64,000 nt of DNA, taken from the NCBI RefSeq assembly GCF_002159705.1, contig NZ_NFJD01000003.1:215084-279083 (forward strand), in the 5' to 3' direction. The notes under the pieces were generated by a model, which worked only from the letters and a program-made list of their open reading frames with translations, was not told where the DNA came from and did no database searches. The translations under genes and the position numbers were made by a program. Source of the stretch: Elusimicrobium sp. An273. GTDB taxonomy: Bacteria; Elusimicrobiota; Elusimicrobia; Elusimicrobiales; Elusimicrobiaceae. The number at the start of each line of letters is the position of its first letter. Within the stretch, counting starts at the first letter, position 1. Of the stretch, positions 44,347 to 52,844 are shown in pieces.

Positions 44347-44484
44347 ATGACACTAAACGACATATTTAAAGCTAATTATGGTAAAGACTGGGGACAATCC
44401 TCTTTTATGGAAAAAATAGAGGCGCTTGTTTTTGGAGGTCTTTTAATCCATTTTTTAGCTGGGATTCTCTCTTTTAAGTCTTAG
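44347..44484 (+). CDS. 45-aa putative membrane protein, leaderless, antisense in tail cluster
   Basis: Encodes MTLNDIFKANYGKDWGQSSF then MEKIEALVFGGLLIHFLAGI and LSFKS: a polar N-terminus and one C-terminal membrane segment. It lies in the 168-nt gap between the tail-chaperone stop and the tape-measure start and ends 4 nt into the chaperone 3' end, so it fits the gap precisely. The promoter is strong and the ATG is at the predicted transcript start. A lysogen-expressed membrane protein (for example exclusion) is possible but unproven. Confidence 0.55.
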   Translation: MTLNDIFKANYGKDWGQSSFMEKIEALVFGGLLIHFLAGILSFKS

Positions 44485-44759
44485 TTTCTACTCATATCTG
44501 TTCCCTTGTTTACCTTTAACTTAATGCCCATTTGCTTAAACGCATTTAACGGCGTTTGCGGCGTTAAATGTTTTGTCTTTATTCCCGCGTGTTTAATCGC
44601 TTCCGCTTCGGCTTTCTGCGCTTTTACGTACTCCAAAACATAAGCGTTTATTTGCGTAAGTGTTAAATCATCTATTCTTTTCCCAAAAAATTCGTTTATG
44701 ATTTTGGCGATGAAGCCAAAACCTGCGTTGCTTTTGGTATTGACTGCACCGCCGTCGTA
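44481..44759 (-). CDS. tail assembly chaperone, frameshift extension (T part of G-T)
   Basis: This 92-codon open frame has no start of its own. It is joined to the chaperone ORF at 44696-45109 by a programmed minus-1 frameshift at A-AAT-TTT (minus strand 44765-44759); the zero frame there reads TCA AAT TTT, so the heptamer is correctly phased. The product would be 117 + 92 = 209 residues, ending VNKGTDMSRN. Lambda gpG/gpGT works the same way: both forms chaperone the tape measure, encoded next. Confidence 0.82.
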   Translation of the reverse strand, partial: YDGGAVNTKSNAGFGFIAKIINEFFGKRIDDLTLTQINAYVLEYVKAQKAEAEAIKHAGIKTKHLTPQTPLNAFKQMGIKLKVNKGTDMSRN

Positions 44760-45109
44760 AAATTTGAAACTATTCGCTCCATATCATTGACGGCCCAAAC
44801 GGCCAAAATCAAATCTGCAAATTCCGTCAGCGTGATATCATCGGCGTTTATATCTTTTGCGTTTGGCACGCAAAAGGCCAACACTTGCGGCAAATTGGCA
44901 AGCAAAAGACGGTTAAACGCGGGCAAATCGGCGGTGGCCAGCTTAATCAAATCCGGCATTTTGCCGAAAATGTTTATCAGTTCCAACGCTTTAGATAATT
45001 TGAAGGCTTCTATCACTACCGGCTGGCCGCCGATAGTGATAGTCGCTTTCTTTCGATTTATCGCGTCTGTAATATCCAATTCCTTTTTGCTTTTTTTGAA
45101 TGTGAACAT
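44696..45109 (-). CDS. tail assembly chaperone (G-like)
   Basis: A 137-aa helical protein (MFTFKKSKKELDITDAINRK, then GGQPVVIEAFKLSKALELINIF). Position between major tail protein and tape measure, combined with the minus-1 frame extension and slippery heptamer at codons 116-117, identifies it as the G-type tail chaperone. The last 20 residues (after the slip site) are specific to the unshifted form. Start codon shares one base with the tail-tube stop (TAATG). Confidence 0.85.
   Translation of the reverse strand: MFTFKKSKKELDITDAINRKKATITIGGQPVVIEAFKLSKALELINIFGKMPDLIKLATADLPAFNRLLLANLPQVLAFCVPNAKDINADDITLTEFADLILAVWAVNDMERIVSNFTTAVQSIPKATQVLASSPKS
44759..44765 (-). promoter_or_regulatory. 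minus-1 ribosomal frameshift heptamer A-AAT-TTT
   Basis: The seven bases AAATTTT on the minus strand fit the X-XXY-YYZ rule in the zero frame. No strong stem-loop or pseudoknot was found just downstream by eye, as in several phage tail chaperone sites. Confidence 0.8.
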
Positions 45110-45651
45110 TAGGCCGCCTCGGGGTAAGTGTCCGTAATCTGCAAAAAGTTTGCATTTCCGTCCTCGGTCGGGCAGTTGATAATAACGCCCTCAAGGTTTG
45201 CCGTCTGCGCATCGGTGCGGGAGAAGGCCAGTTCCGTAGTGCCGCCCAGCGCAATTTTGGGGAAGTAGATTTCCCGCACGGCCTTTTCGCCTTCGTCGTT
45301 TACCGGCCCGTCGGTTTCCAGCCATACCTGGTAGTAGCGTTCCTGCGCCAGCGTAGCCTGTCCATTTTCGCCAAACTCAACGCCCAGCCCAATAGCCAGA
45401 TTTTCCAAAGACATGCTGGCCAGCGGAGCCGCAAAGTTATAATTTACGGCGGTGGCAATGCGGCGGACGGGGATTAGCGACTGGTCTACCATTACGTCCG
45501 CGTATTCAAACGCGGCGGTAAGGGTGACATTCCCGTTAGTAAAGCCAACGTCCCGCGCGGCGGTTTTCTCTGCGCCCAATGGCGCAATGAGCATTTTTTT
45601 AATGCCCGAAAGAACAATGTTCTGACATTCTTTGCTAGGTGTTCCTGCCAT
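45109..45651 (-). CDS. major tail tube protein
   Basis: A 180-aa protein (MAGTPSKECQNIVLSGIKKM, then SLENLAIGLGVEFGENGQATLAQERYY) with mixed beta content and length normal for siphovirus tail-tube subunits. It lies between connector genes and the tail chaperone, the standard place. Start signal AAAAAGGAGCGAAAAAATG is the same 19-mer as at the holin, fitting high expression. Sequence motif evidence is limited; order is strong. Confidence 0.78.
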   Translation of the reverse strand: MAGTPSKECQNIVLSGIKKMLIAPLGAEKTAARDVGFTNGNVTLTAAFEYADVMVDQSLIPVRRIATAVNYNFAAPLASMSLENLAIGLGVEFGENGQATLAQERYYQVWLETDGPVNDEGEKAVREIYFPKIALGGTTELAFSRTDAQTANLEGVIINCPTEDGNANFLQITDTYPEAA

Positions 45652-45675
45652 TTTTTCGCTCCTTTTTGCGCTTTT

Positions 45676-46083
45676 TTAGGCGCATTTTGTGAAATAAAAA
45701 TCAAACGAAACTACTTTTTCCTGCGCCTGCTCGGTGTCAAGCGGGAAATGATTAGACACACTGCCCATTACCGCGTGCGCCTCGTGTATAATAATCCCGC
45801 TTTTTGCCAAATCGGCGCAAAAGAATGTATCGTACTGCTGGAGTATATCGTATATGCGATTTCGCACGTCCTGCGCGCTCTTTATCGTTTTTGCGTATAT
45901 GTTAAAAGTCAAATTTTGCGTATACGCCCACGGCTCATTAATCGGGCTGGTCGGCTCGTCCGCGCTCATAACGACGGCGGGCAGGGTTTTAACCTGCGCC
46001 ATATCGGGGTATATGCGCGTGCTTACCAACGCCGCCAGTGCGCTGTCCGCTTTTAACACTTTAAGCACGATATTCTCAATCAT
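45676..46083 (-). CDS. tail completion/terminator protein (DUF3168-like)
   Basis: A 135-aa protein: MIENIVLKVLKADSALAALV with STRIYPDMAQVKTLPAVVMS and later VRNRIYDILQQYDTFF, the pattern of gpU/DUF3168 proteins that cap the tail tube at the head end. Located directly upstream of the tube protein; its start overlaps the previous stop by 4 nt. Ends IDFYFTKCA-like with FDFYFTKCA. Confidence 0.78.
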   Translation of the reverse strand: MIENIVLKVLKADSALAALVSTRIYPDMAQVKTLPAVVMSADEPTSPINEPWAYTQNLTFNIYAKTIKSAQDVRNRIYDILQQYDTFFCADLAKSGIIIHEAHAVMGSVSNHFPLDTEQAQEKVVSFDFYFTKCA

Positions 46084-46532
46084 TTGCCGCTACCGCCCGA
46101 TAAAGGTTTAAAATATTCCCAAAATTTTTTATTTATTTTTTCGGGGTTATAATCGTTTTTTACCGCCCATAAAAACGGGCGTATCCCGTCGTTGTTGCGG
46201 CCTTCTAAATACTTCGCATACTCCACCGACGAGGCACCGGCTCCGCTTCCCACTTCGCTAAAAACGCGCCGGCCTTGAGCCAAAATCTTATAGCCGATAC
46301 TGTCGCGCAAGCGCAATGTATGCGCATAGGGCAAAGAGCCGGCGGGGCTGTTTTGATAGTTCTTATCCTTCGGGCTCCGGCCCGCGCGGAAAGAAAGCCC
46401 GCGTTTTAATTTGGAGGCAGCATCTGCGGCTACCTTGCTATGCGCTTTCGTCATAGCTAAAACCGCGTTACGCTCTTCCTCTTGCAACTTGCGGACCAGT
46501 TCGTTAAGTCCTTTAACAGTCAATTTAATCAT
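46080..46532 (-). CDS. HK97 gp10-like protein
   Basis: A 150-aa basic protein (MIKLTVKGLNELVRKLQEEE, RNAVLAMTKAHSKVAADAAS, RAGRSPKDKNYQNSPAGSLP) of the HK97 gp10 / minor tail family, found between head-tail connectors and the tail terminator. It probably helps join head and tail. Overlaps neighbours by 4 and 8 nt. Confidence 0.78.
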   Translation of the reverse strand: MIKLTVKGLNELVRKLQEEERNAVLAMTKAHSKVAADAASKLKRGLSFRAGRSPKDKNYQNSPAGSLPYAHTLRLRDSIGYKILAQGRRVFSEVGSGAGASSVEYAKYLEGRNNDGIRPFLWAVKNDYNPEKINKKFWEYFKPLSGGSGK

Positions 46533-46866
46533 CCAACGCTACCCGCTCCAAGTCTAAACGTAAATATCTTTTGCGCCCGCCCATATCTTTCACTTCGCTG
46601 ATGCGAAACTTCGCTCCGCGTACTTCCACGATATGCACCGTTTTTAAAATTTCAAAATCCGGCGGGAATAAATAGAGCCTGTCCGTATTGCTTCCCGTTA
46701 CCAGCCGCCCGCTTCTGTCTAATGCGCCGGAGCCATTTTGAAAGGCACAGGGCACGTTTTCCGCCGCAAGTTCCTGCGTAAAAATCTGCTCGCCCGTTTC
46801 TTCGTCCACGCTTTCCACGCGGGCGTATATGTTGCAGGTATCGTTAAGCAAAGAGCCAAAACTCAT
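46525..46866 (-). CDS. head-tail joining (head closure) protein
   Basis: A 113-aa protein (MSFGSLLNDTCNIYARVESV, DEETGEQIFTQELAAENVPC) typical of the SPP1 gp16 / HK97 gp7-like stopper family: a small beta-rich protein with NIYARVE and GRKRYLRLDLERV segments. It follows the gp6-like adaptor with a 4-nt overlap. Confidence from order and general resemblance. Confidence 0.75.
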   Translation of the reverse strand: MSFGSLLNDTCNIYARVESVDEETGEQIFTQELAAENVPCAFQNGSGALDRSGRLVTGSNTDRLYLFPPDFEILKTVHIVEVRGAKFRISEVKDMGGRKRYLRLDLERVALDD

Positions 46867-47450
46867 AAACGCACCTTATCCAATATAGACGCAATGCCTT
46901 CGGGCAAGCCGCGCACCAGAGCCGCCTTTGTGTACGAATAATCGGATAAGTGCTCCGAAGAATATCCGCCCATAGCGTAAGGGTCTGCGTAAAGCCAGCC
47001 CAAAAGCCCTTGTGCCGCGCTTTTTAACAGCGCGGGGGCTTGCGTATAGTCATCGTATAAACCCGCGTTATAACTGATTTTAAGCGCGGCAATTTGCCCC
47101 GCAGGGCGCGGCATAACACCAGGCACAAACAAACTGCCCGCCAATATCTGCACGGTTTCTTTGCCGATTGAATACTTTATATCCGCCGCCGCCTGATAAC
47201 TGCCGTCGCTTTGCAAAACTTTAATTTCTTTGACAGAATTTATCGGCGCGTATTGCGGGGAAATAATACTGATTTTTTTGTACGGCAACGTTACCGCTTC
47301 GTCGGCGATGTCGCGCTTAATGAAGGTAACGTTTAAATACGCTTCCATCAGTTCCTGCACGGCCCCTATCTGCGCCGCGGCCTGCGCGTCGTCCTTCGCT
47401 TTGGTAATTTCTTTTACCGTTTCCAAATCAAGTATGTATTCCCCCGCCAT
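46863..47450 (-). CDS. gp6-like head-tail adaptor
   Basis: A 195-aa protein (DLETVKEITKAKDDAQAAAQ, LMEAYLNVTFIKRDI, YKKISIISPQYAPINSVKEI, YNAGLYDDYTQAPALLKSAA) of the HK97 gp6-like connector family; the helical ends and YNAG..PALLKSA pattern are typical. It binds the portal and starts the neck. First of the connector genes after the capsid. Confidence 0.8.
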   Translation of the reverse strand: MAGEYILDLETVKEITKAKDDAQAAAQIGAVQELMEAYLNVTFIKRDIADEAVTLPYKKISIISPQYAPINSVKEIKVLQSDGSYQAAADIKYSIGKETVQILAGSLFVPGVMPRPAGQIAALKISYNAGLYDDYTQAPALLKSAAQGLLGWLYADPYAMGGYSSEHLSDYSYTKAALVRGLPEGIASILDKVRL

Positions 47451-47459
47451 AAAAGCCCC

Positions 47460-47630
47460 TTATTTTTTATCAGCCTTGCGGATAGTTTTTTCTTTTACAT
47501 CGTCTACAGGGACGATATACTTTTCAAACGCTTTCGCGTCAACGTCTTTAAACACGACGATGGCTCCGGCCTTGTAAGGGCCTACCGCCTCTTTGAATTT
47601 GTATTTTTTCAGTTCAAAATTTTTAGTCAT
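47460..47630 (-). CDS. 56-aa phage protein of the capsid-connector interval
   Basis: Starts ATG 47630 with AAGGA 8 nt upstream. Encodes MTKNFELKKYKFKEAVGPYK, AGAIVVFKDVDAKAFEKYIV and PVDDVKEKTIRKADKK: basic, with a small SH3-like core. Short proteins at this place occur in many HK97-type phages, some decorating the capsid or binding the connector. Not recognised further. Confidence 0.68.
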   Translation of the reverse strand: MTKNFELKKYKFKEAVGPYKAGAIVVFKDVDAKAFEKYIVPVDDVKEKTIRKADKK

Positions 47631-47690
47631 AATTTTTTTCCTTTTAGGTGGGCGGAGCGGTTAAACTCCGCCCTTGCCTATGAAACACGA

Positions 47691-48887
47691 TTAGGCGCCC
47701 ACAGCGGCAGGCACGGTGGCTTTCGCCCAGACGGAGCCGACGACAGAGATATCGGCACGCATTTCAAAGCGGAAAGCCTGTTTGTTCTCCTGGAACAGGT
47801 GATGCGTGGTCTGGGACGGGCTTTCACCTTCCACAACGGTAGCCACGTCGCTGTAGCGGATAGCAAACTCGTTTTTCGGCGAGAAGATGACGTTTTTCAA
47901 ATCGCCGAACACGGCACCGCGCGCACCGATAAGGTCGCTGTCCAGGGCCACGACTTCACTGCCGTCCACGCGCATTTTGCCTTCTTCGTAATAGAGCCAG
48001 GCAGGCGCATTAATGCGGGCCATGGAGGCCAGTTCGTTGTAAAGCGCATTGTCAAGGTAGAACTTGCCGCTGCGCTGCACGAACACGGGCACGGCCTGCT
48101 TCAGCAGGAGCAAGTCGGTAATGCCGGTCACGCTCGGGGACTGCACACCAGACGCGCCTAAAATACCGTCGCGGTCGTCGCCGTCGCCGTTAAAGAGCCA
48201 GTCATTAAGCGTATCAATAAGGCCGGCGCGGGCCTGTTCGGCAAACAGCGCGGGCAGGTCAATGGTCGTGTCGTCCATTAGTTCATCGGTAACGACGACG
48301 ATGCAGGACAGCTTGGCCAGCTTCTGCGTGATTTCGCCAAACGTCGGATTGCTCACGGGTTTAGCCGCGCCTTCGCCAACAAAGGCCCAGGTAGAGCGGG
48401 CTACCAGGTTGGGGATAGTGCGGCTGTCGCCTTCAATACCCCAGGGCAAGCGGCGCGCCTGCGCAATCAGGTCGTCATTGGTGCCCAGTAAATCCAACAC
48501 TTCGGGCAAAAAGCCCGTCGGCACCAAATAAGAGCCGGTAACGGCTCCGGCCTGCAACGCGGCTTTGACATTGCCAAAGCGCGCGGCTTTCACGTCGGTC
48601 AGAAAGTCGCGGAAACCTTTTCTTTTTTCTTCAAAGGTTTTTACCTGCGCTTTCGGTGTGAAATTAACCGCGTGCGCGTTTTTGGCGGCGGTCAGTTCAT
48701 CGGACAGTTTAGCGGATTTCGCTTCCGCTTCCTGCGCTCTCTTCTCCGCCTCTTTGGCGCGCGCATCGGCTTCTGCGGCCTTCGCGCTGGCTTCTTCAGC
48801 GGCTTGCAGGACGGTGTCCAATTTTTCGGTCAAAGATTTCAGCCCGTTCTCTTCGGGCGAAACCTGTGCGGTTTTTTCTTTATCCAT
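47691..48887 (-). CDS. major capsid protein, HK97 fold
   Basis: A 398-aa capsid protein, start ATG 48887 with CAAGGAGCGAAG upstream. Residues 1-85 are an Ala/Glu/Lys coiled coil (scaffolding delta domain) expected to be removed by the adjacent protease; the mature protein starts near 95. The HK97 core shows ALQAGAVTGSYLVPTGFLPE, TKAIP-like TIPNLVARSTWAFVGEGAA, IVVVTDELMDDTTIDL and the C-terminal KQAFRFEMRADISVV. Normal length for the family. Confidence 0.93.
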   Translation of the reverse strand: MDKEKTAQVSPEENGLKSLTEKLDTVLQAAEEASAKAAEADARAKEAEKRAQEAEAKSAKLSDELTAAKNAHAVNFTPKAQVKTFEEKRKGFRDFLTDVKAARFGNVKAALQAGAVTGSYLVPTGFLPEVLDLLGTNDDLIAQARRLPWGIEGDSRTIPNLVARSTWAFVGEGAAKPVSNPTFGEITQKLAKLSCIVVVTDELMDDTTIDLPALFAEQARAGLIDTLNDWLFNGDGDDRDGILGASGVQSPSVTGITDLLLLKQAVPVFVQRSGKFYLDNALYNELASMARINAPAWLYYEEGKMRVDGSEVVALDSDLIGARGAVFGDLKNVIFSPKNEFAIRYSDVATVVEGESPSQTTHHLFQENKQAFRFEMRADISVVGSVWAKATVPAAVGA

Positions 48888-49509
48888 TCTTCGCTCCTTG
48901 CCCAAAATCGGGCTGTTTTGATTTTGCTTCAAATTTGCTTATTTTCTGTTTCATTTCAAATACGGCCAATTTTCCAAACGCCGAGCGCAAGTCCATACGC
49001 GCCGCGCTTTTCGCAGGCTCTGCGGGCGTTTTAGGCGCAAATACGGCATAGGTATCCGCCGGAACAGCCACCAGAGAGATTTCAAAGATTTTAGCCAGCG
49101 TCAAATGCGACGGATTTTGCAAATCTTCATAGAGCCAAACACCGCCGATAGATACGGTCTTTAAATGGCCTTCTTTGATTAATTGACGCGCGTGTTTAAT
49201 TATCGGTAGGTCGCTGTTGGAGATTTCGGCTTCAAAGTAAAGCCCTTTTTCATCTTCAAAAATATTGGTAACCGAGCCGACCATGTGCGAAACATCATGA
49301 TCGTGGTCCATAAGCAATACGGGATTGCGGCGGTATTCTTCCAGTTCGTAGACGTAGGAGCGGTTATACTCCGTCGGTATATCGCCGTATCTGTCGGCGA
49401 TGTGTTTGTTGTTGGCGTAGCCGCTTATGCGTAATACGCCGTCGGTTTCCAGCTCCTTAAAGTCGGTTAATACAAACTCTTTCTTCCCTTCGTATTTTTT
49501 TATGTCCAT
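48880..49509 (-). CDS. HK97-family prohead protease
   Basis: A 209-aa serine protease that matures the capsid. Catalytic His69 is in VLLMDHDHD and Ser120 in HLKTVSIGGVWL, followed by IFEISLVAVPADTYA, a family hallmark. The C-terminal 50 residues are polar. It overlaps the capsid gene by 8 nt and follows the portal gene by 3 nt. Confidence 0.93.
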   Translation of the reverse strand: MDIKKYEGKKEFVLTDFKELETDGVLRISGYANNKHIADRYGDIPTEYNRSYVYELEEYRRNPVLLMDHDHDVSHMVGSVTNIFEDEKGLYFEAEISNSDLPIIKHARQLIKEGHLKTVSIGGVWLYEDLQNPSHLTLAKIFEISLVAVPADTYAVFAPKTPAEPAKSAARMDLRSAFGKLAVFEMKQKISKFEAKSKQPDFGQGAKNG

Positions 49510-49512
49510 TTT

Positions 49513-51618
49513 TTAATCCTCTACCACCGGCGCAATGTCGCACAGGCAATTAATATCCTGGTCTGCCGTACCAAACTGCCCAGGGGCTTCTGTTTCCTGC
49601 CCCGTTGCCGGATTTTTAAATTTTTCATTGATACCTACTATTTGCCCGTCCATTTCCAAATGCCCCTCGTGGTGGTCAATAACGCCCATTGTGGTAATCC
49701 ACTCTTTGCCGGTTACAAACGGCGTGGTGCGGTATGCCTCCAGCTGCGCTTCCGAAATCGTAGCGCGCGTTTCGGTTTGGGTAATTATCCCCACGCGGTC
49801 ATATATGCTGACGTGCCGCACGCTGTCGCCCGCAGGCTCTGCTATCAAATCGGCGGGCTCATATCCTTCTTCGGCGAAGAATTGCAAAATAACATTGTTA
49901 ATATCGCGGTTGCTTTTGCCATTGGCAATACCCGTTTTGACGATTTTATCCAGCCGCTCCCACGTCGTACGCTCTATGCTGTCGGCCCACTTGAAAGCGT
50001 ACTGTTGGGCCCATTGGGCCACGCGGTCGTAGGTATCTTTTTTGCTTAAAAACCGATAGTCTTTTTCGGGGTCCAGCAACTGCAAATAGTCCTGTTCAAA
50101 CAATATTCCGGCTTTGTAAATTTCGCTTAACGCGGGCACCTTCAAAGCTAACAGTGCATTGCGCTGGGCGGTCATACCTCCCAGAGCCTCATCGTAATTA
50201 AATGTTTTATCTTCATTGGCCTTAATCCAGGCGCGCACCTGTTCGGCCTGCGTATTGAAATGGTCGGTAATGCTCTTGCGCATTACCTCGCTTTGTTCTT
50301 CAATCAGCCGCAAGCGGGCTTTTTTATGAAACCTTCTTTGCGCAGAATTGGGCCGCAGAGCGCGTTTTGCCGCGCGGGATACACCTTTATACCCCTGCGG
50401 TAATTTGCCCGCGCTAAAGCCGCCAAAAGCGTTTAATATCGGGTCTGGGGCTTCGTCCCCGCCTGGCAAGTCGCTAAAAGGCAAATCCAAGGCGCGCTTG
50501 ACTTCGTTAATAGGCCATATCGTGGTTAGCTGTGCGGCGGCGGCGGCCAATACAGACCAGTCTTTCTCAAGGGCTTTTACTTTGGAAAAATCGTAGTCTA
50601 AATAAACATCTTCGTTTTTGTAAAAATCGCCGACCAAATTTTCGTTAAACGCGTCGGAGAACAGGCGCGCCATCGGCATGACGGTAGTTTCGTAAAATAT
50701 TTTTTGCTGTTCTTTTGTGTTAAACTGCGGTGCGTATTCAAATAAACCCACCAGCGCGGGCGGCACGCCCATGGCGGAATAAATTTGCTGCATGGAAAAC
50801 TTTTGCCCTTCGGCGTACTCCATATCCTTGTGGCTGGTCTTGTGGCTTTCGTATTTGCCGCCGCGACCTAAAATAGCCGTGCGGTGCGCTTTATCCGCTC
50901 CCTGGTGCCGGTCATTAAAAAACGCCAAAATTTCCGCCTGCTGCTGGGCCGACAGATTGACATTATCGGGGAAGGTAACTACCCCGCCCACGCTGGCTCC
51001 GTTTTTAAAAAACGCCAAATTAAACGTCTTGGCGGCCTGTATGGTTTTTGCGTCCAAGGTGCACAGCGCGGCTCGGCTTCTGCCTTCAAACAACGTATCC
51101 GCTACCCCTTCATAGACGTGCATCATATCTTCTGCGGGCACGTTATAGGAGCCGCTGGTGGTGGACACCTGATAGCGGGCCGGATAACCTGTATGGCTAT
51201 CGTAAATAATTTCCACCGACGGGGCGGGGATAGGGATTAAGCGCGTGGGTTGACCGCTGTTGTTGCGCGCGTCTTTCAAAATATACACGTCGCCGTAAAC
51301 TAAAAACTGCGCGCTTACGATTTGTTTAAACAAATTTTCGGTAAGGAACGGCGCGGGCTGATACAATAAATCCAAAAGCGGATTTACACCCTTGCGCTCG
51401 TAGGGGATTTCCTCCCCGTCGGCAGAGTGCAGGCGGATTTCCCCGTTGCAAAACGCCGTAGATATGGCGCGGATATTGGCTTCCAAAAAGCTATTGCGCA
51501 AACGCTCATCGTCGTATGCCGTGCCGGATACAGTAACCCAGCCGGAGGGGGAAACATCGCCGTTAATGCCTAATAATTTTCTTCCAAAGCGTTGCAGTTT
51601 TTCTTTTATCTTCATCAT
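49513..51618 (-). CDS. portal protein fused to a MuF-type minor head protein
   Basis: A 701-aa fusion. Residues 1-400 are an HK97-type portal (GYPARYQVSTTSGSYNVPAE, KFSMQQIYSAMGVPPALVGL). Residues 440-700 are a MuF/SPP1-gp7 domain (TQTETRATISEAQLEAYRTT, EWITTMGVIDHHEGHLEMDG, GQFGTADQDINCLCDIAPV). In most phages these are two genes. The portal is the DNA channel; MuF proteins are minor capsid or ejected proteins. No break in frame between parts. Confidence 0.9.
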   Translation of the reverse strand: MMKIKEKLQRFGRKLLGINGDVSPSGWVTVSGTAYDDERLRNSFLEANIRAISTAFCNGEIRLHSADGEEIPYERKGVNPLLDLLYQPAPFLTENLFKQIVSAQFLVYGDVYILKDARNNSGQPTRLIPIPAPSVEIIYDSHTGYPARYQVSTTSGSYNVPAEDMMHVYEGVADTLFEGRSRAALCTLDAKTIQAAKTFNLAFFKNGASVGGVVTFPDNVNLSAQQQAEILAFFNDRHQGADKAHRTAILGRGGKYESHKTSHKDMEYAEGQKFSMQQIYSAMGVPPALVGLFEYAPQFNTKEQQKIFYETTVMPMARLFSDAFNENLVGDFYKNEDVYLDYDFSKVKALEKDWSVLAAAAAQLTTIWPINEVKRALDLPFSDLPGGDEAPDPILNAFGGFSAGKLPQGYKGVSRAAKRALRPNSAQRRFHKKARLRLIEEQSEVMRKSITDHFNTQAEQVRAWIKANEDKTFNYDEALGGMTAQRNALLALKVPALSEIYKAGILFEQDYLQLLDPEKDYRFLSKKDTYDRVAQWAQQYAFKWADSIERTTWERLDKIVKTGIANGKSNRDINNVILQFFAEEGYEPADLIAEPAGDSVRHVSIYDRVGIITQTETRATISEAQLEAYRTTPFVTGKEWITTMGVIDHHEGHLEMDGQIVGINEKFKNPATGQETEAPGQFGTADQDINCLCDIAPVVED

Positions 51619-51622
51619 AATT

Positions 51623-52837
51623 TTAATACACCAGCGTCATAGCATTCGCCGTAGTGTCGTAAAATTGAACGCCATAGCGCACAGCAGCAATACCATCATC
51701 ACGTTGCTTATTGGGCTCTATATTGTCCAAATACTGCCCGTCTAAATTCTTCTTCCACTCATAATTTTCAAACTCGTACTGCAAATTTTTACTGTCTCTG
51801 TGAATAAAAATTTTGTACTTTTTTACGGTATCTATACTGTTTAGCACGGTAGTCTTTTTAATTCCGGAGCAAATATACCCGGCATTGGCTATATCGCGGA
51901 TTCTGTCCGGTTCTGCGCTATCGGCTATAATATTTAAGTCTTTGCGCACCCCTAGGGCGTCCATAAGCGCGATCAACTCTGTATTGGTTATATGCGTTTT
52001 GTAAATGAGTTCTCGCAAATAGACCTCGTTTTCTTTAAAGCTGCACTGTACCAATGCCGTGGCGTGATTAAACCCAAAATCCAATCCCAATACCGTGCCA
52101 TCAAATTCTTTAGGCGCGCTTTCATCATCGTATAACTGCCACTTTTCAAATATCCGCCCTTCCGTCTGTCCCCACTCGCCCAAAACAAGCATTTTGTAAA
52201 GTCTGGGATTGGTCTCTTTCATTGCTAACAAACTGACTATATAGTCTTCACTTAAAAAGGGATTGTCTTTATAAGTGCTATTAATCAAACACACGCCCTT
52301 TTGAGGCAAGAGCTTTGTTTTTATCCACCCCCGCGCGTCGCCTGGATTTAAGCTTAAAATCGTTTGGTTCTGTTCCCATCCTATTGGCTTTGGGGCACTT
52401 AAACGGGTTAGCAAAAAGCTGTATTCATCAAAGCTAAAATCAGTGGCTTCTTCCAACCAAATAACGTTAAATTCCGTGGATTTAATCTTATCCACGTCGT
52501 CCAACCCAAAAAACAAAATATCGCTTTGTGCCGAATTTCCATCCTTAAAATCAAACACATAATAACGTTCTGTTTTATTGAAGTTTTCCCTGTCATAAAC
52601 GTTAAAATCGACTAAAGCGGCAACAAATGGTTTGATTACGCTGTGTTGTAAGGTACTAGCAACTTTGCGACAAACACCAATACGCAATCCCGCATATTGC
52701 AATGCATACGCAATGAGGCATTGCCGTATAGAATAACTTTTGCTAGAGCGCACGCTTCCCACATTTACAATGGTGGGCGCCGGATTTTTGTAGTTTTTTT
52801 CAAAGACCGTCGTGCAAGTTAATTTTTTTACTTGCAT
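51623..52837 (-). CDS. terminase large subunit
   Basis: A 404-aa packaging motor of the PBSX/terminase_3 type. Walker A-like GSVRSSKS (27-34), Walker B VIWLEE (125-130) with coupling ILSLNPGD, and the C-terminal RNase H-like nuclease with VLGLDFGFNHATAL, IIADSAEPDRI and RDDGIAAVRYGVQ. Upstream terS stop is 7 nt away; portal starts 4 nt after its stop. Confidence 0.94.
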   Translation of the reverse strand: MQVKKLTCTTVFEKNYKNPAPTIVNVGSVRSSKSYSIRQCLIAYALQYAGLRIGVCRKVASTLQHSVIKPFVAALVDFNVYDRENFNKTERYYVFDFKDGNSAQSDILFFGLDDVDKIKSTEFNVIWLEEATDFSFDEYSFLLTRLSAPKPIGWEQNQTILSLNPGDARGWIKTKLLPQKGVCLINSTYKDNPFLSEDYIVSLLAMKETNPRLYKMLVLGEWGQTEGRIFEKWQLYDDESAPKEFDGTVLGLDFGFNHATALVQCSFKENEVYLRELIYKTHITNTELIALMDALGVRKDLNIIADSAEPDRIRDIANAGYICSGIKKTTVLNSIDTVKKYKIFIHRDSKNLQYEFENYEWKKNLDGQYLDNIEPNKQRDDGIAAVRYGVQFYDTTANAMTLVY

Positions 52838-52844
52838 AGCACTA

